A stretch of 64,000 bases of DNA, taken from positions 4,030,001-4,094,000 of the forward strand of contig NZ_CP054923.1 of the NCBI RefSeq assembly GCF_013364215.1. The letters run 5' to 3'. This stretch comes from Verrucosispora sp. NA02020 (GTDB lineage: Bacteria; Actinomycetota; Actinomycetes; Mycobacteriales; Micromonosporaceae). This document shows, piece by piece, positions 8,986 through 16,837 of this stretch. The notes beneath the pieces were generated by a model. That model saw only the letters and a list, made by a program, of their open reading frames with translations. It was not told the DNA's origin and did not search any database. The position numbers and the translations under genes were made by a program. The number at the start of each line of letters is the position of its first letter. Position 1 is the first letter of the stretch.

Positions 8986-9849
8986 ATGGCCAGTAACGAC
9001 ACCGACCTCACCACCCGGCCGTCCGTCGCGGTGCACGCCCCCGGCACCACCGCCGCGGGTACCGTGTCGTCGACCGCACCGGTGATGCAGCTCCACGACG
9101 TCAGCGTCTTCTACGGCAGCTACGAGGCCGTGCGGGGCACCTCGATGCCGATCCAGCAGAACCAGGTCACCGCGATGATCGGGCCGTCGGGCTGCGGCAA
9201 GTCGACGGTGCTGCGGGCGCTCAACCGGATGAACGACCCGATCCCCGGCGCCCGGGTGGGAGGCGAGGTCCTCTTCCACGGCCAGAACCTGTACGCCAAG
9301 GAGGTCGACCCGATCCAGGTCCGCCGCCGCATCGGCATGGTCTTCCAGAAGCCGAACCCGTTCCCCAAGTCCATCTTCGACAACGTCGCGTACGGGCTGC
9401 GGATCAACGGCATCAAGGGCCGGCTCGACGACCACGTCGAGGAGGCGCTGACCCGTGCCGCGCTCTGGGACGAGGTCAAGGACAAGCTGCGCAAGAGCGC
9501 CCTGGCGCTCTCCGGCGGCCAGCAGCAGCGGCTCTGCATCGCCCGGACCATCGCGGTCAAGCCCGAGGTGATCCTCATGGACGAGCCCTGCTCGGCACTC
9601 GACCCGATCGCCACCGCCAAGATCGAGGACCTGATGTTCGAGCTGGCGAGCGACTACACCATCGTCATCGTCACGCACAACATGCAGCAGGCCGCCCGGG
9701 TCAGCCACTACACCGCGTTCTTCACCGCCGAGGTGGACGACAAGCAGGTGCGGCACGGCCGCCTGGTCGAGTTCAGCCAGACCGGCAAGCTGTTCACCAA
9801 CCCCGCCGACAAGCGTACGGAGGACTACATCACCGGCCGCTTCGGCTGA
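8986..9849 (+). CDS. pstB: Phosphate ABC transporter ATPase PstB
   Basis: 287 residues, about 30 longer than typical PstB because of a Thr/Ala-rich N-terminal extension. The ATPase core is complete: Walker [11 protein letters not shown]-loop [11 protein letters not shown] (the PstB-specific form), signature [14 protein letters not shown], Walker [14 protein letters not shown] and H-loop [11 protein letters not shown]. It powers phosphate import through PstCA. It ends the pst unit; a GC-rich hairpin follows at 9874. Confidence 0.96.
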   Translation: MASNDTDLTTRPSVAVHAPGTTAAGTVSSTAPVMQLHDVSVFYGSYEAVRGTSMPIQQNQVTAMIGPSGCGKSTVLRALNRMNDPIPGARVGGEVLFHGQNLYAKEVDPIQVRRRIGMVFQKPNPFPKSIFDNVAYGLRINGIKGRLDDHVEEALTRAALWDEVKDKLRKSALALSGGQQQRLCIARTIAVKPEVILMDEPCSALDPIATAKIEDLMFELASDYTIVIVTHNMQQAARVSHYTAFFTAEVDDKQVRHGRLVEFSQTGKLFTNPADKRTEDYITGRFG

Positions 9850-9873
9850 GCCGGAGCGACGGTGCAACGGCGG

Positions 9874-9898
9874 GCCGCACGCCGTCCTGCCGTGCGGC
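9874..9898 (+). terminator. Hairpin after pstB
   Basis: GCCGCACG and its complement form an 8-bp stem with a 9-base loop, 25 bases after the pstB stop. No U-tract follows. It may mark the end of the pst transcript or a processing site. Confidence 0.45.
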
Positions 9899-9962
9899 GG
9901 ACCGTCCTGCGCGGCGTGTCGACGTCGCGCCGGGCCCGAACCTGAACCGGAGCCGGTGTGCG

Positions 9963-10712
9963 ATGAACATCCTCGTCGAGGCCACCAGGGGTGACCACCG
10001 AGCCGACGGGCGATTCGTGCTGCTCGTGGTGGACGACGACGAGAGCGTCGGCGCCGCGCTGGTCGCGCAGTTGGCCGACCACCGGGTACGCGGGCACCAC
10101 TTCCCGCATGCCGCGGAGGCGCTGCTGGCCACCGGCGCCCTGCAACCGGACGCGGCCGTGGTCGCCGCCGGACTGGCCACCATGAGCAGCGCAGACCTGG
10201 TACGGCTGCTGGCCGGTCGGGCCGGTATCCCGACCGTGGTCGGGGTGGGCGACGACGACGGGGGCGTGGCCGTGGCCGCGCTCAAGGCGGGTGCCACCGC
10301 CGGTGTCCGGCGTCCGTACCGGGCCGAGGAGGTCCTGCCGATCCTGCGGGCCATCCGCCCGGACACCTCCGGCGCGCTCGACCCGCCGATCGAACTCGGT
10401 GGCCTGCAGGTGGACCCGGCGACGTTCGAGGTGAGCCTGGACGGTCGGGCGATCGCCCTGCCGTTGAAGGAGTTCAAGCTGCTCTACTTCTTCATGAGCC
10501 ACGCCGAGCGTACGGTCACCCGCGAGCAGTTGCTCACCGCCGTGTGGGGCGGGCTTCCCGACGACAGCTCCAACACGCTGACCGTGCACATCAAGCGACT
10601 GCGTCGGCGTCTCGCCCTCGACGGCGACCGACCTCCGGTGATCGTGACCGTACGCGGCCTGGGCTACCGGTTCGTGCCCGCCGCGGCCCCGGCCATCCGT
10701 CCGACCTCGTGA
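9963..10712 (+). CDS. Atypical OmpR-family response regulator without phospho-acceptor Asp
   Basis: 249 residues. Residues 1-130 form a receiver-like domain: the acidic cluster LLVVDDDESVG is present, but the strand that should carry the phosphorylated Asp reads PDAAVVAAGLA, with Ala there. The conserved Lys near the C-terminal end of the domain is Arg (GVRRPYRAEEV). Residues 140-240 are a normal winged helix (LPLKEFKLLYFFMSHAERTV, then NTLTVHIKRLRRRL and VRGLGYRFVP). No kinase gene is adjacent. Phosphorylation-independent control is expected, as in other atypical regulators such as GlnR. Position after pst suggests, but does not prove, a nutrient role. It overlaps the next gene by 4 bases (GTGA). 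Confidence 0.85.
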   Translation: MNILVEATRGDHRADGRFVLLVVDDDESVGAALVAQLADHRVRGHHFPHAAEALLATGALQPDAAVVAAGLATMSSADLVRLLAGRAGIPTVVGVGDDDGGVAVAALKAGATAGVRRPYRAEEVLPILRAIRPDTSGALDPPIELGGLQVDPATFEVSLDGRAIALPLKEFKLLYFFMSHAERTVTREQLLTAVWGGLPDDSSNTLTVHIKRLRRRLALDGDRPPVIVTVRGLGYRFVPAAAPAIRPTS

Positions 10713-11314
10713 CCGCCCCCGCACCGCCGCCGTACCCGCCGACGACCGGGTGGGCGCCGGCCCCGCCGACGGGTACGGCACCGGACGGGATGGTCCTGGT
10801 GGCGGTGCCGCTGGCGTACGTGCCGCACGTCGCGCGCCTGCTGGCCGAGCTCGACGCCGGCCAGCGCTCGGGTCCGCCGCGTACCCGCATCGACTCGCCG
10901 CCGGGCCCGCCCGTCGCCGACTGGACGGTCGAGGACCTGCGTCGGCTCAGCCGGGGACGCAGCGCCACCCACCGGACGGTGGCCGCGGTGCTCGACGCGC
11001 TCGCCGCCGCCCCCGACCGGCTGTTCACCGTGCGGGACCTGGCCCAGGCCACCGGCCGTCCGCGCAAGAAGATCGTCGGGGCGATGGCGGGACTGACCCG
11101 GCTGTTGAAGGCGCACTACGACTACGCGGGTCGGGGACTTCCGTTCGCCCGGGTGGACGGGCGGCCGGAGGCGCCACGGGAACTCTGCTACACCGTGGAC
11201 GCGCGGCGGGCGGCCTGCTGGCGCGAGGCCCGCTCGCCCCGGACACCGGAGAGCGGCTTCCCGGAACAACCCGTGCCCGCGACCGCACCGGGCCCGGCAC
11301 ACCCCGCAAGCTGA
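10709..11314 (+). CDS. Uncharacterised protein, possible winged helix
   Basis: 201 residues from the GTG at 10709, which overlaps the stop of the atypical regulator, so translation is coupled. The first 35 residues are Pro-rich and probably disordered. After MVLVAVPLAYVPHVARLLAEL comes a region resembling a helix-turn-helix (VAAVLDALAAAPDRLFTVRD, then LAQATGRPRKKIVGAMAGL), then a low-complexity C-terminus. I do not recognise the family. Coupling to a response regulator that cannot be phosphorylated suggests a partner or co-regulator. No catalytic motif is visible. Confidence 0.7.
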   Translation: MTAPAPPPYPPTTGWAPAPPTGTAPDGMVLVAVPLAYVPHVARLLAELDAGQRSGPPRTRIDSPPGPPVADWTVEDLRRLSRGRSATHRTVAAVLDALAAAPDRLFTVRDLAQATGRPRKKIVGAMAGLTRLLKAHYDYAGRGLPFARVDGRPEAPRELCYTVDARRAACWREARSPRTPESGFPEQPVPATAPGPAHPAS

Positions 11315-11334
11315 ACTCCGTCGGGCGCGCGCCG

Positions 11335-11394
11335 CGGGTAAGCAGGGGTCCCCTGCTATACACCAGGCGTTAGCAGGGGACCCCTGCTTACCCG
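11335..11394. repeat. 60-bp near-perfect nested palindrome, copy 2
   Basis: The first 24 bases of each arm are perfectly complementary, and the arms flank the centre ctatacaccaggcgttag. Each arm also contains its own small palindrome (gcaggggtcccctgc), so the element can fold as one long hairpin or two short ones. It lies between 10709-11314 and the DUF2267 gene. The centre is the same as in the copies at 60206 and, inverted, at 2191. Confidence 0.85.
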
Positions 11395-11458
11395 CCCAGG
11401 GCGGTTTGTCGGGGGGTGCCGGGGGTAATCGGCGCGGCGCCGACGACAGGAGGGCGCC

Positions 11459-11842
11459 GTGCGGTTTCCCCTATTCGTCGCCGCGGTGTCGCGCCGGTCG
11501 GGTCTGCCGTCCGAGCAGGCCGCCGCCGTGGCCCGTGCGGTGCTGGACACCGTCGTCGAGCGGATGGCGGGCGCGGCGACGACCGCCGACCCGACCGGGT
11601 ACCTGCCGGACGAGCTGACCGGCGAACTGCCCGCCGGATCCGGTCCGACCCGGCCGGCGGAGTTCCTGCGCCGGGTGGCCCAGCGGGCCGGCGTGGACGC
11701 CCCGACGGCCTCGGCCGGGGCGGAGGCGGTCTTCGCCACGCTGCGCGAGACGGTCACCGTGGACGAGTTCCGGCAACTGGTGGCGCGCCTGCGGACCTCG
11801 CCGGGTGGTCCGTTCGACGGGCCGGGCGGACGCCTGCCCTGA
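11459..11842 (+). CDS. DUF2267 family protein
   Basis: 127 residues, GTG start with AGGAGGGC a few bases upstream. The helical sequence (FVAAVSRRSGLPSEQAAAVA, ARAVLDTVVERMAG, EFLRRVAQRAGVDAPTASAG, FATLRETVTVDEFRQLVARL) matches the DUF2267 family, which has duplicated short helical units of unknown role. Soluble, with no signal peptide. It is preceded by the palindromic repeat at 11335 and followed 130 bases later by a PemK-like gene on the same strand. Function unknown. Confidence 0.75.
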   Translation: MRFPLFVAAVSRRSGLPSEQAAAVARAVLDTVVERMAGAATTADPTGYLPDELTGELPAGSGPTRPAEFLRRVAQRAGVDAPTASAGAEAVFATLRETVTVDEFRQLVARLRTSPGGPFDGPGGRLP

Positions 11843-11971
11843 CGCGGCACCGGCCTCGGGGCGGGGGAGGACCTGCCGCCACCCGGCACGCCCGGCCGGG
11901 CGGACCGTTTCGCGGCCCGGTGGTGTCTCCCTGCCCGTGGGGCGGTCGGGGGCAGCGGATAGGCTGCCGCC

Positions 11972-12454
11972 GTGGCAGGTCTGTTGAGGAGTATGGCGGC
12001 CCGTGTCGGCGCGGTGATCCCGGGTCCCCGGCGTAGCGGGCCGACCCCGGCGAAGACCGCGCGACCGCGTCAGGTCACCGCGTTGCAACGCCGCGTGCTG
12101 TCGTACGCCCCGGAGCCGGACGGTCAGGCCGATCCGGGCGAGATCGTCTGGACCTGGGTTTCCTACGAGGACGATCCCCGGCAGGGCAAGGACCGCCCGG
12201 TGCTGGTGGTCGGACGGCACAGCCGGACGCTGTTCGCGCTGATGCTGTCCAGCCGCAGCGACCGTGACGGCGAACGGCACTGGCTGGCGCTCGGGCCCGG
12301 CGAGTGGGACCGGGAGAAGCGGCCCAGCTGGGTACGGCTGGACCGGGTGCTGACCATGCGGGAGGACGGCATCCGCCGGGAGGGCGCCGTGCTGGACCGG
12401 GCCCGGTTCGACCGGGTCGGCCAGGCGTTGCGCGCCGGGTACGGCTGGCAGTGA
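11972..12454 (+). CDS. PemK/MazF-fold protein without adjacent antitoxin
   Basis: 160 residues, GTG start. After about 45 basic residues, the PemK-like beta-barrel begins with PGEIVWTWVSYEDDPRQGKD and RPVLVVGRHSRTLFALMLSS, the toxin-type core strand pair. It ends with WVRLDRVLTMREDGIRREGA and DRARFDRVGQAL. Classic MazF/PemK toxins are mRNA endoribonucleases of about 110 residues. Here the active-site loop is altered and no small antitoxin ORF precedes it, as in the widespread actinobacterial solitary group. Toxicity should not be assumed. Confidence 0.7.
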   Translation: MAGLLRSMAARVGAVIPGPRRSGPTPAKTARPRQVTALQRRVLSYAPEPDGQADPGEIVWTWVSYEDDPRQGKDRPVLVVGRHSRTLFALMLSSRSDRDGERHWLALGPGEWDREKRPSWVRLDRVLTMREDGIRREGAVLDRARFDRVGQALRAGYGWQ

Positions 12455-12469
12455 CCTTCCCGCCGGCGC

Positions 12470-13114
12470 TCAGCCCGATTCGGGGCCGGTGGCCGCGTGC
12501 CGGGTGTCCGGCGGCGGGTACGGCTGCTCGGCGAGCAGTCGCGCGAGGTGGGCGCTGTTGAGTGCCAGCGCCGAGGTCGTCCGGCCGGTGGTGTCGGGCT
12601 TCGGGCGTACGTCGAGGTAGTCGGTCTTGTGCAGCGCCTCGCCGACCCAGTACGTCGCCCCGGCCGCCGGGCAGGTGAAGCCGACCTCGTTGAGCGCCTG
12701 TTGCACCTGGCCGATGGTGTGGTGTGCGCCGTCCTCGTTGCCGACCACGGCCACCGCGCCGACCTTGCCGTAGGTGAGTAATCGGCCCTGCTCGTCGGTC
12801 TCGGCGAGTTCGGCGTCCAGCCGTTCCAGCACCATCTTGCACACGCTGGACGGCTGCCCCAGCCAGATCGGCGTGGCGATCACCAGGATCTGCGCGGCGA
12901 GCAGCTTCGCCCGGATGTCCGGCCAGCCGTCGCCGTCGCCCTCGTCGGTGGAGACACCGAACCGGACGTCGTGGTCGACGACGCGGACCAGGTCGCCCTC
13001 GACGTCCTGTTCGGCGAGGGCGTCGAGGACCTCGCGCCCGAGCGCCTCGGAACTGGTGTGCGCCGGTGAGCGTTTGAGGGTGCAGTTGAGCACCAGGGCC
13101 CGGATGTTCGCCAC
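12470..13114 (-). CDS. Flavodoxin-fold NAD(P)H-dependent FMN reductase family protein
   Basis: 214 residues. The FMN phosphate loop is VLNCTLKRSPAHTSSE near the N-terminus, followed by LLAAQILVIATPIWLGQPSS, the typical second flavin-contact loop of NADPH-dependent FMN reductases and WrbA-like proteins, and GAVAVVGNEDGAHHTIGQV for the third. It probably reduces quinones, azo compounds or flavin. It is convergent with the PemK-like gene (16 bases between the ends) and stands alone on its strand. Substrate unknown. Confidence 0.8.
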   Translation of the reverse strand: MANIRALVLNCTLKRSPAHTSSEALGREVLDALAEQDVEGDLVRVVDHDVRFGVSTDEGDGDGWPDIRAKLLAAQILVIATPIWLGQPSSVCKMVLERLDAELAETDEQGRLLTYGKVGAVAVVGNEDGAHHTIGQVQQALNEVGFTCPAAGATYWVGEALHKTDYLDVRPKPDTTGRTTSALALNSAHLARLLAEQPYPPPDTRHAATGPESG

Positions 13115-13197
13115 GATCGTCCCTCCGGCCGTCGTTCCGCTGATTCCGGTCCGTTACCCGCCTTCGGCACGGTCACGCCCCGATTCCGGGACGGAGG

Positions 13198-13845
13198 TCA
13201 GCACTCGGCGAGGTGGGGGCTGTCGCGCAGTTCCCGGCGGGCCCGGCCGGCGCCGATGCCCTTGGCCTCGTACATCGCCGCGTCGGCCCGGTCGAGGGCC
13301 TCGTTGAGCTGCGCGCCCTGCACCGGTGCGAGGCCGACCGAGGCGGTCACCCGGAGGGTGACGGCGCCCAGGGGGATCGGTGCGGCGAGCATGTCGCAGA
13401 GCCGTCGGGTGGCGTGGTCGATCCAGCGGCGGTCCACCGTGGGGGTGGCCAGCAGCCCGGCGAACTCGTCCCCGCCGAGCCGGGCGACCAGGTTGTCCCC
13501 GGCGAAGGTGGCCAGCCGCTCGGCGACGCTGATCAGCACGTGGTCACCGGCGGCGTGTCCGTACCGGTCGTTGATCTGCTTGAAGTCGTCCACGTCCAGC
13601 ACCACGGCGACCAGCGGGCGACCCGCGCTGTCGGTGAGCAGTGTGGCGGCGAGGCGGTAGAAGGCACGCCGGTTCGGTAGGCCGGTCAGCGGATCGTGGC
13701 TGGCGGCGTGCCGCTCGGCGGTCAGCTCTGCCTGGAGGCGGCCGATCTCCGTCTCGGCGCGTACGGCCCGACGTCCGAGTTGCCAGGAGGAGAGCAGGGC
13801 ACCGACGGCGCAGATACCGGACGCGACAGTGAGCGGATCCGGCAC
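13198..13845 (-). CDS. Membrane-anchored diguanylate cyclase (GGDEF)
   Basis: 215 residues from the GTG at 13845, preceded by GGGAGAGG. One N-terminal hydrophobic segment (LTVASGICAVGALLSSWQLG) and a short coiled linker precede the GGDEF domain: DPLTGLPNRRAFY, DVDDFKQINDRYGHAAGD, active-site RLGGDEFAG and a C-terminal DRADAAMYEAKGIGAGR. All catalytic residues for making cyclic di-GMP from two GTP are present. The inhibitory I-site RxxD, expected a few residues before GGDEF, reads FAGD, so product inhibition may be lost. There is no sensor domain beyond the membrane anchor. Divergent from the DUF397/XRE pair. Confidence 0.88.
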   Translation of the reverse strand: MPDPLTVASGICAVGALLSSWQLGRRAVRAETEIGRLQAELTAERHAASHDPLTGLPNRRAFYRLAATLLTDSAGRPLVAVVLDVDDFKQINDRYGHAAGDHVLISVAERLATFAGDNLVARLGGDEFAGLLATPTVDRRWIDHATRRLCDMLAAPIPLGAVTLRVTASVGLAPVQGAQLNEALDRADAAMYEAKGIGAGRARRELRDSPHLAEC

Positions 13846-13944
13846 GCACCTCTCCCTTCGCCGCGAGCACGTCCCGCGTCCGGCCGACGGGTGTGTGCCA
13901 GACACCTCGTTTCCCCTGGTGGCGGCCGAGATCGCGTGACAGAA

Positions 13945-14025
13945 AGTGAGCGGATGGGCACCGCTCACTTGCGCTATCATGCTCGCTGTCCAATGCAGAT
14001 GCAATAGCAGATGCACGTGCAGATG
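13945..14025. promoter_or_regulatory. Inverted repeat plus triple direct repeat in the GGDEF/DUF397 divergent region
   Basis: A perfect 9-bp inverted repeat AGTGAGCGG / CCGCTCACT with a 7-base spacer covers 13945-13969. Then GCAGATG occurs three times, at 13995, 14008 and 14019 (spacing 13 and 11). Both lie in the 254 bases between the divergent diguanylate cyclase and DUF397 genes. They look like binding sites for one or two regulators, possibly the XRE protein encoded at 14474. Confidence 0.55.
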
Positions 14026-14099
14026 AGTTGACTCCATCCCTTTTGCCGCTACCGCTCCTCCCACGGCACCGGCGCCTACCGGAGAGAACCGACGCCACC

Positions 14100-14339
14100 A
14101 TGCAGCAGCCCCCGAACGGCGTTCCCGTCGCCCAGTTGCCTCCCCTCGTCTGGCAGAAGAGCCAGCGCAGCAATCCCAGTGGAAACTGCGTCGAGCTGGC
14201 GGAACTGCCCGAGGGGGCGGGGATCGCCATGCGCAACTCCCGCCACCCGGAGGGGCCGGCGCTGATCTACACCGTGGACGAGATCGCCGCGTTCGTGCTC
14301 GGCGCCCGGGACGGGGATTTCGACCATCTGATCGACTGA
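14100..14339 (+). CDS. DUF397 domain protein
   Basis: 79 residues. The core WQKSQRSNPSGNCVELAELP, then GAGIAMRNSRHPEGPALIYT and AAFVLGARDGDFDHL, is the DUF397 signature (W-x-KSS-x-S...NCVEVA...VAVRDSK). In Streptomyces such small proteins are encoded beside XRE/DUF5753 regulators and act with them in developmental control, as at whiJ-type loci. The XRE partner follows 134 bases downstream. The start ATG is preceded by a distant GGAGAG. Confidence 0.88.
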   Translation: MQQPPNGVPVAQLPPLVWQKSQRSNPSGNCVELAELPEGAGIAMRNSRHPEGPALIYTVDEIAAFVLGARDGDFDHLID

Positions 14340-14473
14340 CCGTCCATCCCACGGCTGGGATTCGCCGCGCGCGGGACGGAGGTTCATCTCACTGATGGTT
14401 CATGGCATGCTTACACGTCGGTCGGACCGGTCCGTCGGTTCGATCGACGACGAAGGCGTGCGGAGGGCGGCAG

Positions 14474-15361
14474 GTGACCATGGTTTCCGCGGAGGAGGGT
14501 CCGGCGGCGGGCCCCACCGTGCTGCGGATGCTGCTGGGTGCCCAACTGCGGCGGTTGCGTGAGTCGCGCGGGGTCACCCGGGAGAAGGCCGGCTGGGAGA
14601 TCCGCTCCTCCGAATCGAAGATCAGTCGGATGGAGCTGGGTCGGGTCGGGTTCAAGGAACGCGACGTCGCCGACCTGCTCACGCTCTACGGCGTCACCGC
14701 CGAACAGGAGCGCGGCGCGCTGCTCAAGCTGGCCCGGGGCGCCAACAACCCGGGCTGGTGGCACCGCTACGGCGACGTGCTGCCGTCGTGGTTCCAGTCG
14801 TACCTGGGCCTGGAGGCGGCGGCGGCGCTGATCCGCAGCTACGAGGTGCAGTTCGTGCCGGGCCTGTTGCAGACGCGCGAGTACGCCCGCGCCGTGGTGC
14901 TGCTCGGGCACGGCCAGGCCTCGCCGGCGGAGATCGACCGCCGGGTGGACCTGCGGATGCGTCGGCAGGAGGTGCTGCACCGGGCCAAGCCGCCCCGGCT
15001 CTGGGCGGTGGTCGACGAGGCGGCGCTGCGCCGTCCGATCGGTGGCCCGCAGGTGATGCGGGGCCAGTTGGAGGCCCTGCTCAAGGCCACCCGGACGCCG
15101 AACGTCCGGGTGCAGGTCATCCCGTTCGCCGCCGGTGGGCACGCCGCCGCCGGTGGCGCGTTCACCATCCTGCGCTTCGGCGACCAGGACCTGCCGGACA
15201 TCGTCTACATCGAGCAGTTGACCAGCGCGATCTATCTGGACAAGCGCGAGGACCTCGATTTCTACGCGGTGGCGATGGAGCGGCTCTGCGTCGAGGCCGA
15301 GCCGCCGGAGCGTACGGCGGAGATCCTGGAACGGATGATCGCCGACCTCGACCCCAGCTGA
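14474..15361 (+). CDS. XRE-family regulator with DUF5753 domain (DUF397 partner)
   Basis: 295 residues from the GTG at 14474, six bases after GGAGGGC; the ATG at 14480 is an alternative. Residues 20-80 form a Cro/C1 helix-turn-helix (LGAQLRRLRESRGVTREKAG and SSESKISRMELGRVGFKERD). The rest is DUF5753: WFQSYLGLEAAAALIRSYEV, FVPGLLQTREYARAVV, VRVQVIPFAAGGHAAAGGAF, then VYIEQLTSAIYLDKREDLDF. This family is abundant in streptomycetes and micromonosporas and is paired with DUF397 proteins in developmental or antibiotic control. Ligand unknown. Confidence 0.9.
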   Translation: MTMVSAEEGPAAGPTVLRMLLGAQLRRLRESRGVTREKAGWEIRSSESKISRMELGRVGFKERDVADLLTLYGVTAEQERGALLKLARGANNPGWWHRYGDVLPSWFQSYLGLEAAAALIRSYEVQFVPGLLQTREYARAVVLLGHGQASPAEIDRRVDLRMRRQEVLHRAKPPRLWAVVDEAALRRPIGGPQVMRGQLEALLKATRTPNVRVQVIPFAAGGHAAAGGAFTILRFGDQDLPDIVYIEQLTSAIYLDKREDLDFYAVAMERLCVEAEPPERTAEILERMIADLDPS

Positions 15362-15386
15362 CCGATCCGCGCCGGGGCGGCGTGGA

Positions 15387-15446
15387 TTGACACCTGACGA
15401 ACTGCTGGCTAATCTCTGGATCGATCCAGTTACTGAATCGATCCAG
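15387..15446 (+). promoter_or_regulatory. Promoter with two LacI-type operators
   Basis: A near-consensus promoter, TTGACA (15387-15392), a 17-base spacer and TAATCT (15410-15415), is followed directly by CTGGATCGATCCAG (15416-15429, perfect palindrome) and CTGAATCGATCCAG (15433-15446, one change), 17 bases apart centre to centre. The operators cover the expected transcription start of the LacI gene at 15460, a classic autorepression layout. Confidence 0.8.
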
Positions 15447-15459
15447 AACGGGGTGGCGC

Positions 15460-16515
15460 ATGAAACCGACCCTGCGGGCCGTCGCCGAGGCGGTCGGTGT
15501 CTCGCGCAGCACCGTCTCCAACGCCTACAGCCGTCCCGACCAGCTCTCCACCGAGTTGCGGGCACGCATCCTGGAAGCCGCCCGGCAGATGGGCTATCCC
15601 GGGCCCGACCCGACCGCACGATCGTTGCGCCGGGGCTTCGTCGGCGCCATCGGCGTGCTGTTCACCTCGCGGCTGTCGTACGCGTTCACCGATCCCTTCG
15701 CGGTCCGGTTCGTCACCGGCGTCGCCGAGGCGGCCGAACGTCATGACAGCAGCCTGTTGCTGGTGCCGTTGCCGCCGGACCCGGCCGGTGCCCGGCGGGC
15801 GGTGGAGAACGCCGCCGCCGACGGGTTCTGCGTCTACTGCGCCGGAGGCGAGGAAGGCATTCTCGACACCATCCGTGGTCGCGGACTTCCCTTCGTCACC
15901 ACCTCGTCGCGGCCCCGCGCGGACGACCGGTGGGTCGGCATCGACGAGCGGGCCGCCGCTCGCTCGGTCGCCGCACACCTGGTCGACCTCGGCCACCGAC
16001 GGGTCGCGCTGCTCGGCCACGACGTCCTGCCGCGCGCCGACACCGGTCTGCTACGCGTCGCCGACGTGGCCGACGTGCCGCACCCCACCACCCGCGACCG
16101 ACTCGCCGGCTTCGCCGACGCCTTCGCGACCGCCGACGTGCCCTGGACCGACCTGACTGTGCTCACCGCCCAGGACAACACCCGGGACGCCGGGGCCACC
16201 GCCGCCCGCGCGCTGGCCGCCCTGGCCGAACCACCCACTGCGGTGCTGGCCGCCTCCGACGTGCTCGCCCTCGGCGCGCTCGACGCGCTGCGCGAGCAGG
16301 GCGGGCGGGGGCGACAGGTCTCCGTCACCGGCTTCGACGACATCGCCGAGGCCGCCACGGCCGGCCTGACCACGGTGCGCCAACCCGCCGAGCAGAAGGG
16401 CCGCACCGCCGCCGAACTGCTCCTCGACCCGCCCGGGGACGCCCGTGCGCGTCAGATCCTGCTGCCCACCACGCTGGTCGTCCGGACCAGTTCCGGACCT
16501 GCCCCGAGGAGCTGA
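15460..16515 (+). CDS. LacI-family transcriptional regulator
   Basis: 351 residues. The N-terminal DNA-binding domain is LRAVAEAVGVSRSTVSNAYS, followed by the hinge helix segment ARILEAARQMGYPGPDPTAR. The periplasmic-binding-like domain contains VGIDERAAARSVAAHLVDLG, RRVALLG, PTAVLAASDVLALGALDAL and SVTGFDDIAEAATAGLTTVR, so it should bind a sugar-like effector. It probably represses itself through the two operators just upstream. Only a 68-codon ORF follows, so any target sugar operon is elsewhere. Confidence 0.92.
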   Translation: MKPTLRAVAEAVGVSRSTVSNAYSRPDQLSTELRARILEAARQMGYPGPDPTARSLRRGFVGAIGVLFTSRLSYAFTDPFAVRFVTGVAEAAERHDSSLLLVPLPPDPAGARRAVENAAADGFCVYCAGGEEGILDTIRGRGLPFVTTSSRPRADDRWVGIDERAAARSVAAHLVDLGHRRVALLGHDVLPRADTGLLRVADVADVPHPTTRDRLAGFADAFATADVPWTDLTVLTAQDNTRDAGATAARALAALAEPPTAVLAASDVLALGALDALREQGGRGRQVSVTGFDDIAEAATAGLTTVRQPAEQKGRTAAELLLDPPGDARARQILLPTTLVVRTSSGPAPRS

Positions 16516-16518
16516 ACC

Positions 16519-16725
16519 ATGGAACAGCCGACCGGCTTCGTGTTCGCCATCGACGCGGTCACCCGCCACGTCAACTCCGCCCGGCCGGACGCGCCGATCC
16601 GTCCCGATCCGCCCCGCACCGCGCGTTTCGCCGCCGGTCGTCGCCGCGCCGCCACGGCGCTGCGCCGGCTCGCCGACCAGATCCAACCGCCCGCGTTGCC
16701 CAGTCCGACGAACTGCGTCCGGTAG
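16519..16725 (+). CDS. Small hypothetical protein
   Basis: 68 residues, starting three bases after the LacI-type regulator stop, so probably cotranscribed and coupled. The sequence (MEQPTGFVFAIDAVTRHVNS, then Pro/Arg-rich PIRPDPPRTARFAAGRRRAA, then ATALRRLADQIQPPALP) is basic, with one possible amphipathic helix and no signal or membrane segment. I do not recognise it. Coupled position supports a real gene; composition alone does not. Confidence 0.5.
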   Translation: MEQPTGFVFAIDAVTRHVNSARPDAPIRPDPPRTARFAAGRRRAATALRRLADQIQPPALPSPTNCVR

Positions 16726-16837
16726 AAGCGGCCGGCGACGGGGCGGGAGCGGCGAGGCGGGTCCGCGATCCCCGGACCGTTGCCGACCAGGCCGCTCGGG
16801 TGGTGTGCGGGGCGGTGCACCAGGCAGACTGGGACCG

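Noticed and set aside
11459..12454. DUF2267 gene as antitoxin of the PemK-like gene
   Set aside because: It is 130 bases away, larger than typical antitoxins, and DUF2267 has no known antitoxin role.
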